From Tulasnella sp. 424 (taxonomy: Eukaryota; Basidiomycota; Agaricomycetes; Cantharellales; Tulasnellaceae), in contig WSUB01000034.1 of the NCBI GenBank assembly GCA_019633425.1, positions 239,344 to 303,343 on the forward strand: a stretch of DNA of 64,000 nt, given 5' to 3'. Each line of letters opens with the position of its first letter. Position 1 is the first letter of the stretch. Of the stretch, positions 56,990 to 64,000 are shown one piece after another. The notes under the pieces were generated by a model. The model saw nothing but the letters and a program-made list of their open reading frames with translations. It was not told the DNA's origin and searched no databases. The position numbers and the translations under genes are program-made.

Positions 56990-59900
56990 ATGGCTCAAAA
57001 CACCGAAGCCGAATCTTTCCTACGCCGTCTCGGCGAACTCCCCGATACCCCCGGCATCGACCTCGGTCCTGCCATCAGCCCATCCCTCCAAGACGAAGCA
57101 GACCTCCGTCGTCTCTTCGCCACAGACCGCACCAACGCCCGCCTCAATGATCCCTACGTCGGTCTCGTCGATGTCTTTGGCCAAAACACCGACCGCATCA
57201 AAAAGATTCATGCTCGGGCCGTCAAAGACGATGACGATCTGCGAAAACATCACGTCATGCCCCTCGACGACGACACGCGTAGAAAGGACGGAGAGCTGTC
57301 CATGGCGTCTTCTTTGGAGGACTTCAAGACCCGATGGGCGATTTTCAGCGAAGGTGCGCTCAGTCAGTTGACGAATTGGAACAACGTGATCGTTGCTGGA
57401 GGGGCCGTCGTCGCTTGCTTGGCCCCTCTGCCGGAGTACGTCGTGAAGCAAGGCTCGAAGCGAGCCCTTCGAAAGTACTATCACTCTGAGGCGTTCCCCG
57501 CTTCGGACGTGGATCTTTTCTTGTATGGCCTTACCCCCGCAGAGGTACGTGTTTTATCCACTCATAGACGCACAAGTCTAACCCAGGATTTCCATAGGCG
57601 GAGGAAAAATGTATCGAGATTTACAATGCTGTTAGGGACTCGGTTCCATGGGAGGTTTGCGCCATCCGCACAAAGAACGCCGTTTCGATTCATTGTAAGG
57701 ACCCTGTTTGAACGCGGAACGACGCGTGCTCACCGCGCCCACACGGCTAGGCCAATACCCTTATCGACCCATCCAAATCATATTGCGTATCTATCAGTCG
57801 CCCGCTGAAATTCTGGCCGGATTCGACGTCGACTCGACTTGCATTGGTTTCGATGGAACTCGCGTCGTTGCGGCTCCTCGTGCCGTCTTGGCCCTCATGA
57901 CCCAGTGCAACCGAGTCGCAATGGATCGGCGCTCGCCTTCATACGAAGTTCGGCTGGCCAAGTACGCTGGTCGAGGATTCGAAATTCATGTACCTGACCT
58001 CCGTCGCGAGGACTTTGATCCTACGGTTCGTCTTTCAGTGCTCCTGCCGCATCCTCTCGGCAGCCCTAACGTATTCCTCATCAAATAGATCTTTGAACGT
58101 GCTCTCACTCGCATCGAAGGCCTCGCTCTACTCTTGGTTCTCGAAAAGCTCGCCACTCAAGAAGCCCGAGATGGGTACCTCAACCAGCGTCGTCGAATGC
58201 GTGGCAGGCCCAATATCTCTCGCCGCCAAAGGCGGCGCGATAAGAGATTGAATGGTGATTTGAAATCTGCTGCCGATTTCGCTGGGCTTCAAATGAGCGA
58301 GTATGATGTGATGTTCCACATTCCTTATGGACCCGGGATCAATGCGAAAAAGGTCTGCAGGATCGTGTATCAGACGGATTTGGGGATGAATAGGTGCGAG
58401 CCTGGACCGCCGGACAACTCTTCTTCGGTTGGCTAACACGGGGTACTGCTTGTAGCACCTTCAATCCGAAGAACAAGGGCCGTAGACTTCATCGCCACCC
58501 AGCATTCTTTGGTAACATAAAGGAGGCGTTGGAGGACTGTTGCGAGGTAAGTGTCTCAATCCAAGTTCTAAAGGCTGTAGTCTGAGGAAAGTTCCATTCT
58601 AGTATTGTCCGCTGCCTGAAACCGATGAAGAGAAAGAAATATTTGAGAAGGAACAGGAGCAGTTCATCACTGGTCGCGTAGCATTCATGCAGGAGAATCC
58701 TGGTCGCCAAAGTGGGTCGCCGGTCATCTCGGATAGCTTCATGCAATTGAGGCTCGTTCTGCAGGTATCACGGGCTCTTTCCACCCCATCGACAGCGGCG
58801 AATGGTCCGAGCAGGCCTATCTCAAGCCCCTCGCCATACTCTTCTCCCACATCGCCTCTCACAACCGTGCAGCCTGCAACGACTTCCTTAAGCGCAACGC
58901 TGACGCAATCAAGACGCGCGACCACCTCGGCCGGACTCCTCTACAAATGGCTTTGCTTTGCACCTCCGAGGACATTTGCTTGGATTTGATCGAGCAAGGC
59001 GCGAGGATGACCTCTAGATTGGTTGACGGACGGTGCAGTCTGCATTTGGCTGCTCAGATGGGGATGCTCAAGGTCATCAAGGCGCTTTTGGAGAAGAGTG
59101 AGAAGAATAAACTCGAGAAAGAGGCCAAGGAGAAGGAAACCAAGGAGAAAGGAAAGCAGGATAAGGAGGTCGCGATGAAGGCTCAAGAAGACGAGGTAGG
59201 TCTCCTGGCCGACGATCGGGACTTGGACGCTGATTGGGAAACGACTTTAGATTCGAGATTCCTCGGAAGATGATTGGTCTTCTGAAGATAATGAAGACGA
59301 GGACTATGAAGAGGCAAAGAAGAAGGGAAATCCCAAGGTCGATTCTGTCAAGAACGAAGAAGACCCATTGGAAGATTCCGAGGATGAGCCTGATATTCTC
59401 GACATTGATGCTCCAGATTGGGACCAATGCCTCACTGCCCTTGGAGTAAGCCTTGATGAGGTCTCATAACTATCCTGGATAAACTAACATATCGCTATTT
59501 AGTACGCCATCATCGGTGGTTTCTTGCCTATTGTCCAAATTCTCGTTGCTGCTGGAGCCGACTGCAAGACACCAAAAAGCCTCAGCAACGGTTACCGGGA
59601 TACTGCGACCTTCTACCCTCTCTCTCTTACTGCACTCACTTCCGATGAATCAGTTGGAGCCCAGATTGCCGAACATCTCATCACTGCTGGAGGAGCTTCT
59701 TGCTCAGCCGCGGATTCCGACACCGTTACCGTTTTCCATCGTCTCGTTTCTGCCAACAAACCTCTAATCATCGAAACCATTCTCAAAGTCGATCCCACCT
59801 CCAAGGCCGCTAGTCGATTCTTGTACTCAAGGTCGTGGCAAGCTTCTGTCCATCCCATTGTTTCTGCTTTCGCGGCTGGTCAGCGAACGATGATCGCCGT

Positions 59901-62900
59901 CTTGATGGCGTATGCCGGCACGCGGGTGTTCATTGATTTGGAGACCTACGATCGATCTGTCGCAGCCAAGTAAGTCTTTGTTATCTTATCAATTATACTA
60001 CGATTTGTTACTGATAGCGCCTTTGGCTTCCCAGTCCTAGTCAATCGTACAGTTACGCTCGAGCTGGAGAGGAAGGATGGAAGTCATGCACCCTGCAACC
60101 GCTTGAAGCCGCTTTATCGGACTACAGCGACCTTTACCGCCTGGTTTTGGCCCTTGAACCCGAAAGTGTCAGGAATTCCGTTCCTCGAGGTGTCTATCAA
60201 TATCAAAACCAAGCTGGCTTTCGTCGCTCAATGCTGGAATTCCTTCGATCTGCTGTGCGCGAGATGAAGCGCCGTTCAAGGGAGCCGGCTGTCCAAAACA
60301 ACGCATCCTCAAATAACGCGGCGACGTGGAGAAGCGTATTCGACCTCTCGGACATGGAAATATCGGAGAAGAAAGGATGGGATGCGCAAGCCATTGCCTG
60401 GGAGAAGCGAAATGTGGAAATTCGTGAAGAGGGCACGAAAGCCATGAAAGCGACGAACGAAGAGCAGCGAGCTCAAGCAGCCAAGTTGCTTCCCTACTTC
60501 CAACACGCCGTAGAGGAACTCGAGAAAGCTGGAGCTCGGACCTGGCAAGAGCTGTACAAGGACATGCCGTCAGAGTGGAAGTCGCAGTATGCAGAGCAGG
60601 ACTTTGATCCCGATGATCCCAGCGCACCTTCGCATACCTCAAATCAGGGCACCCGACGCGGTCAATTAGCCCGTTCCAGCACAACGGACTCGACGGACGA
60701 TGCCATCGACGAGAAGACGAAGCCGTTCAAGAGATATTCATTGTTCGTCGCCGGTTGGGGAGAAGATTATCCGGGCACGCACTTGATCCCGCTGTATGAT
60801 GAGCTTTATGAGGCTTGCTGGAACGGTGACAACGACAAGATTCGAGCTTTATGTTTGCCGCCCAAGAATGATACGGCTCCTCCGCCTTCCGGCACTAGGG
60901 ACCTTCTCCAGATCACTGCAAAAGTCAAATATACGGATCATATAAATCATTATGCTCAGGGTGAGTGGGAGAAAGTACTCGCATCATGGCAAACAAGCTA
61001 ATTGAAATTCGTGACAGGATACACGCCACTCTTCGTTGCTCTTCGTGCTCGTAGATGGAATACCGCTCGTTTGATCCTCGAAATCGCTCAGGAGCAGCTG
61101 ATGAAGGATGAGGACGATGATGAGCAAAAGACCGTAAACCGCGGAGGGAATGTAATCCGATTTGGTCAGCATATGCATCTCCAGTCAGGCCGTTTCACGA
61201 TCACTGACGGCCCTTTGCTTTCACAGACGATGATGATGACGACGACGACGCCAGCGATGGAGATTCAGCTGCCAGTGACGAGACTGAGAAGCGACCAGCT
61301 GGATATTCCGACCTTGCGAAGAGGTTCCACACCGTTAGGGTGAAAGTCAAGCCCAATCAGCTCCTATCCTATGGCGCAAAGTGCGCCGTCGAAGGAGTAT
61401 CCGGCTTGCCCGCCTACTGGGGCTCCGCGGATCCGATTAACATCGCTGTCCGAGAGAACGACGTCGAGGCCTTCAACCAGATCGCTGATGTACGTTGCGT
61501 GAACGGAGAGGTTTCGGGTTGTCCAGCTGACCTCTTCCATTCCTTAGATGATGGTCAATCTGAAAGAGCCCATGTCAGTCCCAGAATCGGTTCGAACTTA
61601 CATTCTCGCGATGGACTCTGCAGAATTGCTTGATGTGAGCATGCCGTCCTTTCTCATCGCACATGCTTCCACTAACTCCGTATTAGGCCTATATACGCCG
61701 CACAGGCGATGGACTGTCTTTGCCAAAACCGAAAGCGAAGGAGTCCATGGATGACAAGGCGCAAGCCCAGCAACAGGATGACGATGACGAGGAATACAAG
61801 ATTTACCTCGGTCTTAACGTGCAGGGCAAAAAGAGGAGGGATCTTGCACGCAAAGAGGATCCAAACGCTCCTTGGCAAGCTGATGCTGAGACCAAAGTCC
61901 CGATTGGTTGGCGAGCTGCCTCTGCCCAAGCCATTGATATCCTGGAATACCTCAACAGTCCCAAGGCCATCGAAGCCTACAAGTACTACGCCGAAAACAA
62001 CCAAACAAAACTCTCGAAGCGTCTCGCCGAAGCCCTCCGGAACCCAGACGACTTCGCCAAGCTGGCAGGCTTTAAAGCCAGTGGTTTGGCGGAGACACCA
62101 GTGCTCGCCACGGTTTGGAACCCGACCTACCCGGATCGCATTCTCCCAACACTCAAGAAACTGATGGAGATGCAGCCCCGGTTGACAGCTGATGGCATTC
62201 GCGTGCAAGTCAAGCCGAATAGGATGTCTGCATTCATGCTCCTTTGTTGCACCAAGGCACCTGTAGAAGCCTTCGACTGGATGTTGGCGAACGGAGCCGA
62301 TCCACTGATTCGCGACGAACGAGGGTAAGTTTTCGTTCCTCGATCGTAATGCCACAGTCTCACTAGCCTGCCCTTTTACGCAGCTACAATATTCTGCACT
62401 TGATGTTCATTTCTTATGACATCAATTGGACCTTGATCGAGCATGCCCTCGCTAAGCTTCCAACTGATGTCATTGAGACTCTCATGACACAGCAGTCTCG
62501 CACGCAACGGAACACTGTGAGTGACCCCTATTTGTCTAGCTGAAGTCCTTTATTCATGCATCCTCGCACTACAGCCGTTTTCGATGGTCGTCAAGAAAGG
62601 GAACCTGAGGCTCGTTGAATTACTGCTTCAAACCGCCAAGAACGCCGTCGTCCCCACTCTTCTCCTCCGTGACTCCACTGGCGCAACACCGCTCCATTCC
62701 GCCATCCTCAAGGGCTGGTCCAAGATTGTTTCCCATCTGATCGACATTGGCCCTCCAGAGATGCTTTATTTGGAGAATGGAGTTGGCTCGACCCCGCTCG
62801 AAATCACCCGACTCCAGTTCCTAACCCAGACGCTCCGCGGATTAGGCGGCTCTCTCAATCAACCCAACGGATTTAGCGTCTACGGAGTTAACTCCTTGAG

Positions 62901-63489
62901 CCTTACCCCGGCACCCGGAATGCGGGATCGTGACGAGACAGAGGTCAAGTCGCTCAGGAGGGTCATCGACGGAATCAAGAGCTCGGGCACATTGGCCAAA
63001 AAGCCAGAGCTTCTTGGGGTTCTTAGCAACTTTGCCGATACATCGGAGCAGGAGTTCGCCACTTGGGTGGCTCAGAAGCCCAAGGAAGAACCCCAGTCGA
63101 CCGCCTCAATCAACAACGGATTCGACGGGTGTAATGTCACAGCGACATTCGACGTGTTCTCGAAGGCGGTTGTTGAGGTTCACCAGCGTCAACTCGTCCA
63201 TCTCCGTGACGTCCAACTTGCGGTTCTTAATGCTGTAGAAGCACAAACGAAGGGAAAAGGTCGGGTATTGGCAGCTCATGTTGAAGGGTTGGAGGAAGAG
63301 GAGCCTGATCAAAAGCAAGATCTCGACTACAGTGCCATCCTGGGATCTCCAGCAACCGACTTTGATGTTAACTCTTAACGTGACAATTATTGTTAGCTGT
63401 CGCATTCTCCCTGTACGCCACTTTAAATGTTGAACATGAATTGATGCGTTTGACCATTGCTGAGCGATTCGTCTCTCTCGTACTGAACG
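56526..63489 (+). repeat. ~7-kb segmental duplication, right copy
   Basis: Partner of 45378-52438, same orientation. Contains the promoter, all 16 exons and about 110 bp of 3' flank. Confidence 0.85.
56990..63378 (+). CDS. large ankyrin-repeat protein with possible nucleotidyltransferase-like N-terminus, copy 2
   Basis: Sixteen exons: 56990-57544, 57598-57694, 57751-58025, 58089-58393, 58456-58546, 58603-58711, 58765-59195, 59251-59445, 59503-59969, 60035-60960, 61018-61164, 61227-61489, 61548-61634, 61687-62324, 62384-62516, 62575-63378; 1840 residues, fully open. Twelve of the 16 exons have exactly the same length as in copy 1. Differences are an 8-codon loss in exon 10 (KASNPNATDNSKKAEE region), a shorter Asp run in exon 12 (8 versus 13), two codons lost in exon 14 and two gained in exon 16. 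GG, DVD and GFDVDS motifs are all kept, as are the ankyrin-like repeats. Two donors have drifted (GTGGGT after exon 6, GTTCGT after exon 3) but keep GT. Both copies look functional; subfunction cannot be told. Confidence 0.8.
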
Positions 63490-64000
63490 GGGCAGCCAGC
63501 TATGGCGCGCCGTTTGTGTCACATCAGGAAAAAAACTCTCAGCCATAGTTGATTAAGGGTATTCCGTTGCGCTCCGTAGCGGCCATACTTCGGGTAAGGG
63601 TCTGTAGCACTCTGTAGCGTCCATAGACAAGGTATAACACTATGTATGCGTCAGAAACACTGGATAGTTAACTCTATTCTCTACAGTCTTGCCGATATCA
63701 GACTTCTTGTTCTACTTAGGCTACGCGGGAATTGCTTTGCTATATATATCCAGATAGACCTCCGAGGGCTTTGCTTACTTTGGTAGCGTCGGGAGACACT
63801 GCCAGCCACATTTCACCAGCTCCAATAATCCATCAAAAGCACATGTACTTCAAATCTAATGACGGTGCAACACCCGACACACCGAGGGTGTTTTTCCCCA
63901 TTTTAATGTAAAGGCTATCTATCACTGACTAACCCCTAAGATTGTTTCCGTTGACACCGGAACGGCTGACAAGCACAAGGCAAAGGAGATAGATATGGTG
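63379..64000. other. 3' flank, no gene seen
   Basis: The first 110 bp belongs to the duplication. The rest has only short frames; a CTCCGTAGCGGCCATA / CTCTGTAGCGTCCATA direct repeat lies near 63570-63625. Confidence 0.5.

Noticed and set aside
1..64000. CRISPR arrays, bacterial operons, insertion sequences or viral genes
   Set aside because: None seen; intron-rich eukaryotic genes fill the window and no intact transposase, integrase or reverse transcriptase frame is present.

Overview
The window is nuclear DNA of a filamentous basidiomycete, most likely an Agaricomycete. The signs are many short introns (about 50-70 bp, GT..AG, often with a CTRAC branch site), CT-rich promoters, Agaricomycete-type F-box proteins, a DUF6593-like protein, a 7TM receptor-like protein of fungal type and a Gag-like remnant. 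Species cannot be fixed from the sequence. Exon borders were worked out by hand from reading frame, splice consensus and comparison between paralogues in the window.

Layout. 0-4.7 kb: a Boi1/Boi2/Pob1-like polarity scaffold (minus, cut by the window edge) diverges from a 7TM protein. 4.8-26 kb: a rapidly evolving array with four F-box genes (A-D). Two of them (B, D) lie directly behind truncated, N-terminally rearranged copies of a LIM-binding-domain (LDB/PtaB-type) gene. In both cases the reading frame is open from the LIM-binding copy, through the former F-box 5' leader, into the F-box gene. These are candidate chimeric genes of 1623 and 1533 residues. The truncated copies start with the promoter and first codons of an F-box gene. 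Copies B and C are followed by dead fragments of the 5' end of the TTC27 gene, whose intact copy follows D at 26.3 kb. So the repeated unit once ran from the F-box promoter into TTC27.

26-36 kb holds single-copy genes: TTC27/Emw1, a DUF6593-like protein (minus), EMC6 with a 12-nt microexon (minus), and aspartate-semialdehyde dehydrogenase. The last has two TGACTC (Gcn4-type) boxes in a 31-bp tandem repeat in its promoter. A tandem pair of unknown paralogues (minus) follows. 36-40 kb is gene-poor with two local tandem duplications. 40.4-45.2 kb is the intact, glutamine-rich LIM-binding gene, the apparent parent of the chimeric copies. It is interrupted by a 99-N gap flanked by an exact 78-bp repeat, which looks like an unmerged contig overlap. 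45.4-63.5 kb is a roughly 7-kb duplication carrying two intact 16-exon ankyrin-repeat genes (1852 and 1840 residues) with a possible N-terminal nucleotidyltransferase signature. Between them lie a dead fragment of a third copy and a glutathione S-transferase gene (minus).

There is no operon logic, as expected for a eukaryote. The main story is gene birth by segmental duplication: new promoter capture, leader sequence turned into coding sequence, and fusion of a transcription co-regulator module to an F-box/LRR module.
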